Shown here: piece by piece, positions 1-8,531 of the stretch
Layout of the letters: each line of letters starts with the position of its first letter
Numbering within the stretch: the first letter of the stretch is position 1
NCBI GenBank assembly: GCA_023131935.1
Contig: JAGLYY010000224.1
Span: 1 to 34,774 of the forward strand
Direction of reading: 5' to 3'
DNA length: 34,774 nt
Origin: Spirochaetales bacterium
Lineage (GTDB): Bacteria; Spirochaetota; Spirochaetia; JAGLYY01
The notes under the pieces: generated by a model
Told to the model about the DNA's origin: nothing
Database searches by the model: none
The model's input: the letters and a program-made list of their open reading frames with translations, nothing else
Translations under genes and position numbers: made by a program

Positions 1-1650
1 GTGGTACTTCTTGACACCTCGGAAAGTATGTTTTCGTACTTTGAAGATACGGCTAATTATCTGATTTCCGGGATACTTTCTGACCACCTGAAATATGGCG
101 ATAATTTTCATCTTTTAAGTTTTGCTGACACACCAGAGGTGGAAATTTCCAAGCGTGTTGAGGATGAGAAAGATATTGAAGAGATTCTTGGTAGAATTCT
201 TCTTCTTCACCCCCTTGGAAAGTACACCGATCTTGTAGCAGCAATCCAGTTTCTCTACGACTATACCATGGACCTGCCGCTGCAGAGAAAAAAGACCATA
301 ATTATTCTCACCGACGGTATTCACGATCCGCCACCGGGCAGCCTCTACCCTGTTGGAGAAGAGTCCCTCGAAAGGATAAAAAACAGCGCTGCCCTCATGA
401 AACAAGAGGGATGGAACGTAAACATTTTGAAATTCCCAACTCTTCCTGAAGAACCTGGTCAGGTTCCTTCAACAGATTCCGGGGAGAATGGAGCTTCCGT
501 TCTGCAGGATCTTTCCGATTCCCTTGAAGTTGGGGTTAATGATTTCTCCACAGACGATGATGCCTTGAGTCATAAGGCAACCGGTGCACCTCAGGTTACC
601 TTTCCAGGTCACCTTGGAAAAGTTGGAAAGGAATTCAGTGTACCATTCACCATTACCAATTACCGGGATGAGCCTGTTCTTATCCAGCTTGAGCAGATAA
701 TTATTGGTACTGAAAATATTCTAATCAAACCTGTGACTATCACTATTGATCCTGAAGAGGAAAAAATCCTTAAAGGGAAAATACGGATTACCGATGACCT
801 GTATGGCGAAAGGGAAGTAAGAATACAGCTGGTATTTTCCGACGATCTTCGTATCTATCCGACTGAAGGGACACTTACATTTACCTTAAGGGAGAGCCTC
901 TTTTCCGGTAATGCCCTCAAAATCATTGGAATCATTCTCGGCATTTCACTCATTCTGTTCATCCTCGGCTGCATCTACAACTTGATAAGGAAAAAAATGG
1001 AGGATGTTTCAGGCGGAGACCTTCGCCAATTAAGTGTGGCAACAACCCAGACCTACAAAACACCTGGCGTTGTATATGGTGTAAGACAAAAACAGGAAGA
1101 AAAAGATAAGGTTTCAATAAAGAGGAAACCCGAACATAGAGGGGAACATCATAAATTGATCTTATCCGCGGATTTTGAGGTAGGTAAAACCTGGGCAAAA
1201 TTACCGCCCGCAGAGAAACAGCCGCAGGATGAGTTTTTACCCTTTATCCATTACGAACAACCTGATTTTGAGCATGAGATTTACCGTCCGGTTGAGATGC
1301 GTGTTTCAGAGCAAAATCCGCATATTGGAAGCCGTAACATCCACTTTCTCAAAGGCGGTTCACGCACAGTCGGGGGAAGAGGTTCAGATTATCTCATATT
1401 TATTACATCAATACCTGGAGTAATCGCGGAAATTCGTGAGCATGGAAAGGATTGTACTTTTATACCGAAAAACAAGGATTTCTTTCCGGAACTGAATGGA
1501 CAGCTGGATAATTGTTTAGGAAAAGAGATTAAGATAACGGCGAAGGATAAAAACGTGACGATTGTTTTCCACCGATGGGTATCGCCGCTGGAAAAGATCA
1601 ATCATGTCATGCATCTGACCGATCTGCCTGGAGATAACCGCTGGTATTAA
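1..1650 (+). CDS. Membrane-anchored VWA-domain protein, 5'-truncated by window edge
   Basis: The visible 549 residues begin inside a von Willebrand A domain. The MIDAS metal-site residues are D5-x-S7-x-S9 (in VLLDTSESM), T76 and D105 (in ILTDG). A VWA fold starts with the beta strand that carries DxSxS, so the true start and probably a signal peptide lie left of the window; the GTG at base 1 is not a credible start. Residues about 195-298 look like a beta-sandwich/Ig-like region. One transmembrane helix follows at about 305-329. The remaining 220 residues would be cytoplasmic if the VWA domain is outside; they start basic and low-complexity and end in a segment (about 447-535, with GSRNIHFLKGGSRTVGGRG) that vaguely resembles an FHA fold. 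The role may be metal-dependent protein binding at the envelope, but the partner is unknown. The gene converges with the HEAT-repeat gene and the stop codons overlap. The VWA call is firm; the FHA idea is weak. Confidence 0.8.
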   Translation: MVLLDTSESMFSYFEDTANYLISGILSDHLKYGDNFHLLSFADTPEVEISKRVEDEKDIEEILGRILLLHPLGKYTDLVAAIQFLYDYTMDLPLQRKKTIIILTDGIHDPPPGSLYPVGEESLERIKNSAALMKQEGWNVNILKFPTLPEEPGQVPSTDSGENGASVLQDLSDSLEVGVNDFSTDDDALSHKATGAPQVTFPGHLGKVGKEFSVPFTITNYRDEPVLIQLEQIIIGTENILIKPVTITIDPEEEKILKGKIRITDDLYGEREVRIQLVFSDDLRIYPTEGTLTFTLRESLFSGNALKIIGIILGISLILFILGCIYNLIRKKMEDVSGGDLRQLSVATTQTYKTPGVVYGVRQKQEEKDKVSIKRKPEHRGEHHKLILSADFEVGKTWAKLPPAEKQPQDEFLPFIHYEQPDFEHEIYRPVEMRVSEQNPHIGSRNIHFLKGGSRTVGGRGSDYLIFITSIPGVIAEIREHGKDCTFIPKNKDFFPELNGQLDNCLGKEIKITAKDKNVTIVFHRWVSPLEKINHVMHLTDLPGDNRWY

Positions 1651-2984
1651 AGGGATTCCAGCACCGAAAGGGCAACCTTACGTACACTGCGGTGGACTCC
1701 CTCTTCTGTTAATTCTTCAACCCGGGAGCGAAGCTCCCGGAAATTGTTTTTTTCAATCCCCCGTAACCCATAAATTTTAATTGTTACACTTTTATGATCG
1801 AGGAATTTCGCAAAAAGATCTTCGAGACGCGGGTTTTCGGCCCCGGCTAATTGTGCGCAGGTGTGATCAAGAATTAGAGATCGATCTTTTTCCCATTCCT
1901 CGGCAATAATTACCTCAATTATTTCAAGCGAGGCTGAAAGATCATGCTCTACAAGAGCTTTCAGGGAGGAAAGCCTTAGGTCAGCGGGATTTCTCTCCCC
2001 TTTGAAAAATTCCCTGAGAAAATCAAAAGACTCTTTACCTCCCAATTTCCCAAGGGCTTCAATAGATGCTGACCGAACAGGTTTATCGGGATCTCTGCTT
2101 ACTTTATAAATAAGATTTGGAACAGCGCTTCTTAAGTTTCTCTCTGCGATAGCTCCAGCGGCCTGGACCCGTACCCGCCAGAAAGAATCCCGGAGGGATT
2201 GGATGATGAGGTCGTCTACCCTACTCCCGGAAAAGTCCTTCAGGGCAGAGACGGCGTGGGAGCGAAGTATTGTGTCCTGGTCACCAAAGGCCTGCTCAAG
2301 AGCGGGAAGACTCTCCGGGGCGCCAATATTTCCCAACGCCACACAGGCGTACCAGCGCCAGGATTTTTCCTCATCATCATCCAGAAGGATATCTGTAAGA
2401 GCCTCAACAGCACCGGTATATTCAAGATTGCCGAGAGCACGGATCAGGGCCGGTTTAAGGGTTGTGGGGTACCGGGTATCTTCCAGGTGTTCAAGGAAAG
2501 ACTCCGCTACTTGGGGATTGCCGGTTTTTCCCAGGGCATTAATTGCTGCGTTTGAAAGAACTTCCTCTTCGAAATCGATAAGCTCAAGAAGAAGATCGAT
2601 GGATTCATCATCTCCATGTTCTGCAAGGTAGGAGATTGCAAGAAGAACCACCTCCTCCCGCTCCTCATCGTAATAAGCGATTATCTCTTTCGCGTCTTCG
2701 ATGGCACCATCCCATTTAATTTCCTTAAAATAATTGAAGGCCGCTTTTCTTAAAGCAGGACTGATACTGTCATGAAAAACCTGATAAACCTCTTCTTTGA
2801 AATTTTTATCCTTTTCAGAGATTAAACTCATTATGACTTCGGTTACTTCGCTGTCAATACCATATTTGAGGATCTCAATACGTTCTTCCCGGAGAGATTT
2901 TAGCTCATCATCCTCCGCGAAAGCAAAATGGGTCACTGTAATAAAAAACAGAATAATGGATAAAACCAAAAGAATGGGTTTCAC
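1647..2984 (-). CDS. Secreted/periplasmic HEAT-repeat protein
   Basis: This 445-residue protein has a clear signal peptide (about residues 1-23, hydrophobic core LLVLSIILFFITVT, cut near AFA/EDD). The mature part consists almost entirely of alpha-helical HEAT/PBS-lyase-type repeats, visible as recurring units such as AINALGKTGNPQVAESFLEH and ASIEALGKLGGKESFDFL. Such scaffolds bind proteins, and no catalytic motif is visible. The start is GTG at 2984-2982. It overlaps the murJ stop by four bases (GTGA), with an AGGGGGA ribosome site inside the end of murJ, so translation is probably coupled. It is the last gene of the long rimP operon and meets the VWA gene tail to tail. A periplasmic scaffold for envelope assembly is a reasonable guess from murJ and lptFG nearby, but the function is unknown. 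Confidence 0.8.
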   Translation of the reverse strand: MKPILLVLSIILFFITVTHFAFAEDDELKSLREERIEILKYGIDSEVTEVIMSLISEKDKNFKEEVYQVFHDSISPALRKAAFNYFKEIKWDGAIEDAKEIIAYYDEEREEVVLLAISYLAEHGDDESIDLLLELIDFEEEVLSNAAINALGKTGNPQVAESFLEHLEDTRYPTTLKPALIRALGNLEYTGAVEALTDILLDDDEEKSWRWYACVALGNIGAPESLPALEQAFGDQDTILRSHAVSALKDFSGSRVDDLIIQSLRDSFWRVRVQAAGAIAERNLRSAVPNLIYKVSRDPDKPVRSASIEALGKLGGKESFDFLREFFKGERNPADLRLSSLKALVEHDLSASLEIIEVIIAEEWEKDRSLILDHTCAQLAGAENPRLEDLFAKFLDHKSVTIKIYGLRGIEKNNFRELRSRVEELTEEGVHRSVRKVALSVLESL

Positions 2985-4549
2985 GATTTCCCCCTGTGAA
3001 GAATTGTAGAAAGCATTTCAAGTCCAAGCAGCTTATATATACCAAGGGTAAGGATAACGGCACCCCCGCCGCCTCCGGCTAATAGTAGAAGATTTTTTAC
3101 GGTAAGGCCCTGCATCCACCAATCACCGGTAAACTTACGATACCACCATAGAAACAACCCAAGAAAGATAGCGGTCACTCCCACTTTCCAGAAGGTACGG
3201 AATAACAGATTCCCATGAATCACTTGTAAAGATTTTCTGACAAAGATAATCATAATGATAAACCCAATGCTGTAACTAATTGAGTTTGCGATTGACAGCC
3301 CGGTGACCTGAAGGGGTGTTTCCTTCAGCCAGAGTGAAAGAGCGATATCAAGAAAAACGACTATGGCGCTTATGATAAATGGCGTCCGGTAATCCATTTT
3401 ACTGTAAAAGAAACGCTGAAGAAAACCGAAAGCCCCAACGCTGAACATGCCGAAACAATAGCCGGTAAGTACTTTAGCAGTTAACGCGGTATTTTCAACG
3501 GTAAACGCGCCCCGAAGAAAGGCAATCGCGATTATCTCTTTGCCGAAAAGGGAAAGCACGACCGCGGAAGGGACAAGAAGCGCGAAGAGAAATCTGAGTC
3601 CATATTGAACCGATTCTCTTAGTCCATTCATGTCTCCTCGTGTAACCTGTCTGCTCATTCTCGGGAAAAGTACAGTAGTAATGGAAGCGGAAAAAATTCC
3701 GAAAGGAAGCTGCCAGAAAATAAGAGCATTCTGTAATCCTGAAACACTTCCAACATCAAGACCTGAGGCAAAAACCATGGCAATATACTGGTTTATGGTG
3801 AAGAGTGAAGAGGTTGCGACCACCGGTCCCCACTGTTTCAAGATCCTCTGGAAACGTGGGTTTTTAAAATCTAACTTGATTTTAAAATCATACCCGAGTC
3901 TTCTGAAAAGAGGTGCCTGGAAGAGGATCTGCGCGAAACCGCCCGTGAGAACTCCCAGGGCCATGGCGTATACGCCCATGGATTTGTAAAATAACAGTAC
4001 GGAGGAAATAACGAAAACAGAAAAAAGTATCGGAGTGAAGGCGGGGATAAAGAAACGTGAGTGACTGTTTAACACCGCCATAAGGACAGCACTGATACTT
4101 ATAAAAATAATGTAGTTGATAAAGAACCGGATAAGCTTTACTGAAAGGTCAATTCTCCATGGTTCCTCAAATTCTGTGAGTAATAGGATAAGGGGGCGGG
4201 CGAAAATAATAGTCAGAAGACACAAGGGCAGCAGGATGAGAAGCTGGAAGGTAAGGATGTCTCGTACCAGATTCCTGGATCCCTCCCCCTCCGGTCCCTC
4301 CAGAATGCTCTCAGAGAGAACCGGAATGAAGGCAGATGAGAGGGCACCCTCTGCCATGAGTTTTCGCAGATTGTTGGGTATTGAAAAGGTGAGGTTAATT
4401 ACATCAGCCAGACTTCCTGCCCCGAAGATTGCGGTTATTACCGCTCCGCGGACAAACCCGAGAAGACGGGAAGTGAGGGTGGTTCCCGCGACAAGGAAGG
4501 TGGACAGGGTGCTCTTGTGGATACTGCTTTCTGTGTTTTCTATTTTCAT
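2981..4549 (-). CDS. murJ: Lipid II flippase MurJ (MviN family)
   Basis: This 522-residue polytopic inner-membrane protein has the usual MurJ length and the family N-terminus, a short polar start followed by a first helix containing TLTSRLLGFVRGAVITAIFG. The sequence continues with about 14 hydrophobic helices, including NLRKLMAEGALSSAFIPVLS, which is typical of the family. MurJ flips the lipid-linked peptidoglycan precursor (lipid II) from cytoplasm to periplasm. The start is ATG at 4549, two bases after the tgt stop, with only a weak ribosome site, so translation is likely coupled to tgt. Its stop overlaps the start of the HEAT-repeat gene. The tgt-murJ neighbourhood matches what I recall of Borrelia (BB0809-BB0810). 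Confidence 0.95.
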   Translation of the reverse strand: MKIENTESSIHKSTLSTFLVAGTTLTSRLLGFVRGAVITAIFGAGSLADVINLTFSIPNNLRKLMAEGALSSAFIPVLSESILEGPEGEGSRNLVRDILTFQLLILLPLCLLTIIFARPLILLLTEFEEPWRIDLSVKLIRFFINYIIFISISAVLMAVLNSHSRFFIPAFTPILFSVFVISSVLLFYKSMGVYAMALGVLTGGFAQILFQAPLFRRLGYDFKIKLDFKNPRFQRILKQWGPVVATSSLFTINQYIAMVFASGLDVGSVSGLQNALIFWQLPFGIFSASITTVLFPRMSRQVTRGDMNGLRESVQYGLRFLFALLVPSAVVLSLFGKEIIAIAFLRGAFTVENTALTAKVLTGYCFGMFSVGAFGFLQRFFYSKMDYRTPFIISAIVVFLDIALSLWLKETPLQVTGLSIANSISYSIGFIIMIIFVRKSLQVIHGNLLFRTFWKVGVTAIFLGLFLWWYRKFTGDWWMQGLTVKNLLLLAGGGGGAVILTLGIYKLLGLEMLSTILHRGKS

Positions 4550-4551
4550 TC

Positions 4552-5679
4552 TTAAAGGATACCCTTCCCTGAATATCGGTGTAAAAAGCGGTTCTTATAA
4601 TCGGTAAACCCGCTATTCTGTATCGAGGCCTGGATCTCATCCATCATGGTTTTCAGGAAAAACAGATTGTGAACCGTCGCGAGCATTGGACCTAGGATCT
4701 CTTTAGATTTAAAGAGATGCCGCATATAGGAGCGTGAATAGCGTTGGCAGGTAGAACAGCCGCATTCAGGGTCGATTGGGTCATCATCGAAGCGGAACCG
4801 TTCTTTCTTCAGGGGAATAAGACCATCTTTTGTAAACACAGAGCCGTTTCGAGCTATTCTCGTAGGATAAACGCAGTCAAAAATATCAATCCCATTTTCG
4901 ACAGCCGCGAGGATGTAATCGGGAGTTCCAATACCCATAAGGTAATGGGGTTTACCGGAAGGAAGCAATTCAGCAGTATACCCCAGGTAATCAATAAATT
5001 GATTTAAGGGTTCTCCAACACTCAATCCCCCTATGGCGATTCCCGGGAAATCTATTTCAAGGAGTTCTTCAGCACTCCTGGCCCGGAGGTCCCGGAAAAA
5101 GTTTCCTTGAACTATGCCAAAAAGCTGTCCATCATATCCTTCAGAACGTTTTAACCATTCATCTTTACTTCTTTTTGCCCACCGGGTGGTAATTTCAAGC
5201 GCTTCCAGGGCTTTCCGGTAGGTTATGTCCGGTGGAGTACAAATATCCAGGCACATGAGGATATCACTCCCGAGAATTTCCTGAACATCGATAACTTTTT
5301 CAGGAGTAAGGGTATGATAAGAGCCATCGATATGGGAGCGGAAGTAAACCCCCTCCTCATTGATCTTCCTGAAAGGGGCGAGGGAAAACACCTGGTAGCC
5401 GCCAGAGTCGGTTAAGATATTGTGGTTCCAGGTGGAAAACTTATGGAGTCCTCCAGCCTCTTTCAATACCTCGATTCCCGGCCGTAAGTAAAGGTGATAG
5501 GTGTTTCCTAATATCAGTTTAAACCCGATCTTGTCCAGTGTCTCATGCGTGATCGCTTTAACCGTGGCGTTTGTGCCGACAGGCATGAAAACCGGTGTTT
5601 CGACTGGACCGTGGGGAAGATGGAGAATACCATTTCGCGCCTTCGAATCTTTATCCTGATCTATTATTTGAAAAAGCAT
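4552..5679 (-). CDS. tgt: tRNA-guanine transglycosylase (queuine tRNA-ribosyltransferase)
   Basis: Tgt exchanges guanine 34 in GU(N)-anticodon tRNAs for the queuosine precursor preQ1. All hallmarks are present in the 375 residues: the base-binding Asp91 in DSGGYQVF, the nucleophile Asp268 in GIDIFDCVYPTRIARNG, and a zinc site formed by C306, C308, C311 and H337. An in-frame TTG at 5685 would add two residues. ATG at 5679 is preferred because a GAGG ribosome site lies 9 bases upstream of it and only about 4 bases from the TTG. It follows lptG by 15 bases. QueA, the next enzyme of the same queuosine pathway, is encoded at the other end of this window (29844-30860). Confidence 0.95.
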   Translation of the reverse strand: MLFQIIDQDKDSKARNGILHLPHGPVETPVFMPVGTNATVKAITHETLDKIGFKLILGNTYHLYLRPGIEVLKEAGGLHKFSTWNHNILTDSGGYQVFSLAPFRKINEEGVYFRSHIDGSYHTLTPEKVIDVQEILGSDILMCLDICTPPDITYRKALEALEITTRWAKRSKDEWLKRSEGYDGQLFGIVQGNFFRDLRARSAEELLEIDFPGIAIGGLSVGEPLNQFIDYLGYTAELLPSGKPHYLMGIGTPDYILAAVENGIDIFDCVYPTRIARNGSVFTKDGLIPLKKERFRFDDDPIDPECGCSTCQRYSRSYMRHLFKSKEILGPMLATVHNLFFLKTMMDEIQASIQNSGFTDYKNRFLHRYSGKGIL

Positions 5680-5694
5680 CCTCAAGTTACCTCA

Positions 5695-6768
5695 TTATGT
5701 TCTTGCAATCCTGAATAGCCAGATCCCGGCGGCGGAAAAAAAGATAAATGGGGCCCAGGCACCAGCCATGGGTGAGATAAAACCAAGATTGGCAAAGATT
5801 ACCATTACCATCTGAAAAACGTAATATACCACCGTTAATACAAGGCTGGAAAGAAGGCTCATCAAGAGAATATTTTTCCGGAAACTACCCCCTAAAGCGC
5901 TGGATAAAAAAGTTACCATCAGCGAGGTCAGAGCAAAAGAATAACGTTTGTAATAATCGGTCAGCAGCTCACGGTGGGGCAAACCTGCCTTTCTTCTGGA
6001 TTCAATCCATTCTCCCGCTTCCGCAATTCGTAATTCCTCGACGTTTTTCATAGTTTTACGAAAGGTACCGGGGGGTCCATTAATTTTATTCTCTTTAAGC
6101 AGATTTTCCTTTTGTTCAGTTAAAAATTTTCCCTCCTGGTCCCAGGTAAAGATCCTGCAGCGGTGAAGTTCCCAGAGATTTCCATCCCAGGTAGCCCACT
6201 CAGCATCGATCCGTCGGATAAACCGCCCCTCATCGTCCCGTTCCAGGACGATGAGGCCGGAAAGGGTTTCAGAGCTGTCATTATAATAATCACAGTGATA
6301 TATAATATTTTCACCGACAACAGTAACATTCGTATTACTTTGGGACTGACGGCGTCCGAGGAATTCCCCTGTTAGCTGGTTTTTTATACGGAAGGAATCG
6401 ATAACTACAATTTCTTCAAAATAAAAACTGGCAACACTTAAGACGAGCCCGGCAAGAATCAGGGGGAGAACCAGCCGGAAGAGTGAAATCCCCGAACCAA
6501 AGACAGAAATAAGTTCATTATTCGAATAGAAAGAACCGAGAGTAAAGGCCACTGAAAAAAGGAGTGCGATGGGGAGTGCGAACATTATGCATTTCGGCAG
6601 ATAATAAACAGCAACACTTAACATCTGGGTAAAGGAAACATCATTACTTAAGTATCTCCAGAGGTTTTTAAAGAGATCGACAAGTTCTAGGACAAGCACA
6701 AAAAAGGCAAGAGCAGTGAGAAAAACCGGGAGAAAATTCTTTAGCACCATGCCATGAAGGGTTTTCAT
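5695..6768 (-). CDS. lptG: LptF/LptG-family permease (second of pair)
   Basis: This 357-residue YjgP/YjgQ (LptF/LptG) family permease has three N-terminal hydrophobic helices, a beta-rich periplasmic domain (about residues 100-260) and three C-terminal helices. In proteobacteria the pair forms the inner-membrane part of the LptB2FG exporter that pulls lipopolysaccharide out of the membrane. The reading frame is open 21 codons further upstream, but ATG at 6768 (protein MKTLHGMVLKNF) overlaps the stop of lptF in the classic ATGA arrangement and is preferred. Which of the two genes is F and which is G is assigned by order only. The substrate in this organism is uncertain because several spirochaetes keep these genes without making LPS. 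Confidence 0.85.
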   Translation of the reverse strand: MKTLHGMVLKNFLPVFLTALAFFVLVLELVDLFKNLWRYLSNDVSFTQMLSVAVYYLPKCIMFALPIALLFSVAFTLGSFYSNNELISVFGSGISLFRLVLPLILAGLVLSVASFYFEEIVVIDSFRIKNQLTGEFLGRRQSQSNTNVTVVGENIIYHCDYYNDSSETLSGLIVLERDDEGRFIRRIDAEWATWDGNLWELHRCRIFTWDQEGKFLTEQKENLLKENKINGPPGTFRKTMKNVEELRIAEAGEWIESRRKAGLPHRELLTDYYKRYSFALTSLMVTFLSSALGGSFRKNILLMSLLSSLVLTVVYYVFQMVMVIFANLGFISPMAGAWAPFIFFSAAGIWLFRIART

Positions 6769-8039
6769 CGCCGAAACCTCAGGAAAAATACAATACTGCC
6801 AATGAGAAATATAAACATATTCGGGAACCACATTGAAAGTAAGGGGCTGTAGTTCATCCGGATGCCCAGGGTTTTACCTCCTATGAGCATTGCCCAGTAG
6901 AAAACAGAAATTAATAACCCGATACCGAATCCGACGGAACGGCCTCCTCTTTTAGTAAATAAACCAGCAGGATATGCGAGAAAAACAAAGGCGAGACAGG
7001 CAAAGGGTACAGAGAACTTAGTATGAAATTCGAGCAGGTGATTTTGGAGGGACCTGTCCTGGATAGGCATCCTCTGAAGGTCATCGAGTTTGTTGAGAAT
7101 GGTTTTCAACGAGGTTTCCTGGGAGGGCAGTCCGAGAGCTCCCCAGTAGATCTGTTTTAGTTTAGCTCTTTCCCATAAAACCTGTTTCTCATGTGCCTTT
7201 TCCTTTTCAGTAAGGCGTTGTTTCTTCTCCACGATTTCCCGCCAGACATCGACAGAACTCATCTCTTTTGGAGAGAGGCTTGTGATTGAAAAAGTGATGT
7301 CTTTTAACAAAATGTTATAATCCATTGCATCAGCGGTAAAATAGGTGAAGTCGTGTCCTTTTCGTGAATCAGAAGTATGACTGAAAATATCCGATAGTTT
7401 CAGTGATATTACACCCTCCTGGCTCTCACTCCTTGTTAAAAAGGCCTCTCTCGCGGTAATTATCCGCCTGTCTTTCTCCGGGGTTTTATCAATGATAACA
7501 AGGTCCTCTATTACCTTTCCCTCAACTCTGCCGGGAATAATGATACTATCCTGATATCTTTTAATAGTATTTGATTCCAGTTCCAGCTCAGGATTTGAAT
7601 AGAGAATTTCCCGGAACAGCCGGCTGAAATTAATTGTTCCCAGAGGAAGGAAATAATCATTCATGACAAAAGAAACCATGGAAAAGAGGATTCCAAGGAT
7701 AACGAATGGGACAAAAAGTTTTGAATGGGAGATCCCCGAGGCCTGCATTGAGAGGATCTCGTTATCTGAGGAAAACCTGCCGATAGCCATCAGGCCCCCA
7801 ACAAGAGAGGCGAAGGGGAAAGAGAAGGCGATAATTGCCGGGAGGGAATAAATAATGATGAGAACTACCTTGAAGAAAGGAACATTTTTCGAAAGTATAT
7901 CCTCAGCAAGCAGGAGAAGATGATTTAGAAAGAAGATAAAAAAGAAAAAGAGGAAAGCTACAAAGAAGGAAAACAGGTACTCCTGTCCGAGGTAGAGACT
8001 GATAGTCATGTACCTGGGTTTCCGTAATGACAGCTTCAT
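6765..8039 (-). CDS. lptF: LptF/LptG-family permease (first of pair)
   Basis: The 424-residue protein has YjgP/YjgQ architecture: N-terminal helices (SFFVAFLFFFFIFFLNHLLL and two more before residue 120), a periplasmic beta-jellyroll region with a charged segment near residues 265-300, and three C-terminal helices. The motif around FSFPFASLVGGLMAIGRFSSDNEI, where the family carries its conserved coupling-helix region, is recognisable. It starts 3 bases after the dut stop and ends in an ATGA overlap with the second permease gene, so the two are almost certainly made in equal amounts and work as a heterodimer. No lptB ATPase gene is in the window. The family is certain; the exported lipid is not. 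Confidence 0.85.
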   Translation of the reverse strand: MKLSLRKPRYMTISLYLGQEYLFSFFVAFLFFFFIFFLNHLLLLAEDILSKNVPFFKVVLIIIYSLPAIIAFSFPFASLVGGLMAIGRFSSDNEILSMQASGISHSKLFVPFVILGILFSMVSFVMNDYFLPLGTINFSRLFREILYSNPELELESNTIKRYQDSIIIPGRVEGKVIEDLVIIDKTPEKDRRIITAREAFLTRSESQEGVISLKLSDIFSHTSDSRKGHDFTYFTADAMDYNILLKDITFSITSLSPKEMSSVDVWREIVEKKQRLTEKEKAHEKQVLWERAKLKQIYWGALGLPSQETSLKTILNKLDDLQRMPIQDRSLQNHLLEFHTKFSVPFACLAFVFLAYPAGLFTKRGGRSVGFGIGLLISVFYWAMLIGGKTLGIRMNYSPLLSMWFPNMFIFLIGSIVFFLRFRR

Positions 8040-8042
8040 GGC

Positions 8043-8480
8043 TTAAAGACCGCTTGAGCCAAAACCTCCACTACCCCGCCTGGTTTCGGACAGCATTTCA
8101 ATAAAATTGAACTGGCCCTGTACTACAGGGGCGACAATAAGCTGGGCGATACGATCGCCATCATCAATGATATAATCTTCCTGACCCAGGTTAATCAGTA
8201 TAATTTTCACCTCTCCACGGTAATCTGAATCGATAGTCCCCGGAGAATTCAGTACGGTAATACCTTTTTTCAAGGCAAGCCCGGACCGGGGTCTTACCTG
8301 GGCCTCATAACCTTCCGGAATCTGCAGCTTAATCCCCGTTGGGACCAGGACCCGCTCCATGGAGCGAATAGTGAGAGGTCCATCAAGGCGTGCTTTCAGG
8401 TCAGCACCTGCGGCATGTTTCGAAGTGTATTCCGGGACATGACCGGATTCAGATGTATAATCAATGATGATTTCGCGCAT
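8043..8480 (-). CDS. dut: Deoxyuridine 5'-triphosphate nucleotidohydrolase (dUTPase)
   Basis: This trimeric dUTPase of normal length (145 residues) carries all five family motifs: AGADLKA (24-30), RSGLA (65-69), GTIDSDYRGE (81-90, with the catalytic Asp and Tyr), DRIAQLIV (109-116) and the C-terminal glycine-rich lid RRGSGGFGS (134-142). It converts dUTP to dUMP plus pyrophosphate, keeping uracil out of DNA and feeding thymidylate synthesis; tmk at 28616 acts later in the same supply route. ATG at 8480 lies just behind a perfect hairpin that contains its only plausible ribosome site (AGGG, 10 bases upstream). lptF begins 3 bases downstream. Confidence 0.97.
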   Translation of the reverse strand: MREIIIDYTSESGHVPEYTSKHAAGADLKARLDGPLTIRSMERVLVPTGIKLQIPEGYEAQVRPRSGLALKKGITVLNSPGTIDSDYRGEVKIILINLGQEDYIIDDGDRIAQLIVAPVVQGQFNFIEMLSETRRGSGGFGSSGL

Positions 8481-8490
8481 GCTAAATTAA

Positions 8491-8515
8491 CCCTGGAGGA
8501 TGGTATCCTCCAGGG
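8491..8515 (-). terminator. Perfect 11-bp hairpin between pnp and dut (weak terminator or dut leader structure)
   Basis: The arms at 8491-8501 and 8505-8515 are perfect reverse complements around a 3-base loop. On the minus strand the stem is followed by TTAATTT, a poor U-tract, so it may terminate only part of the transcription leaving pnp. The 3' arm ends in AGGG, the candidate ribosome site of dut, so folding would also hide that site. Confidence 0.55.
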
Positions 8516-8531
8516 CTGTTATCCCTTTTTC

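Noticed and set aside
2199-2631. Two overlapping plus-strand frames opposite the HEAT-repeat gene
   Set aside because: Antisense frames produced by the repetitive HEAT coding sequence. The minus-strand protein has a signal peptide and regular repeats.
6769-6831. 21-codon N-terminal extension of lptG
   Set aside because: It would overlap lptF by 67 bases, and the sequence lacks a family-like start. The ATGA overlap at 6768 is the natural start.
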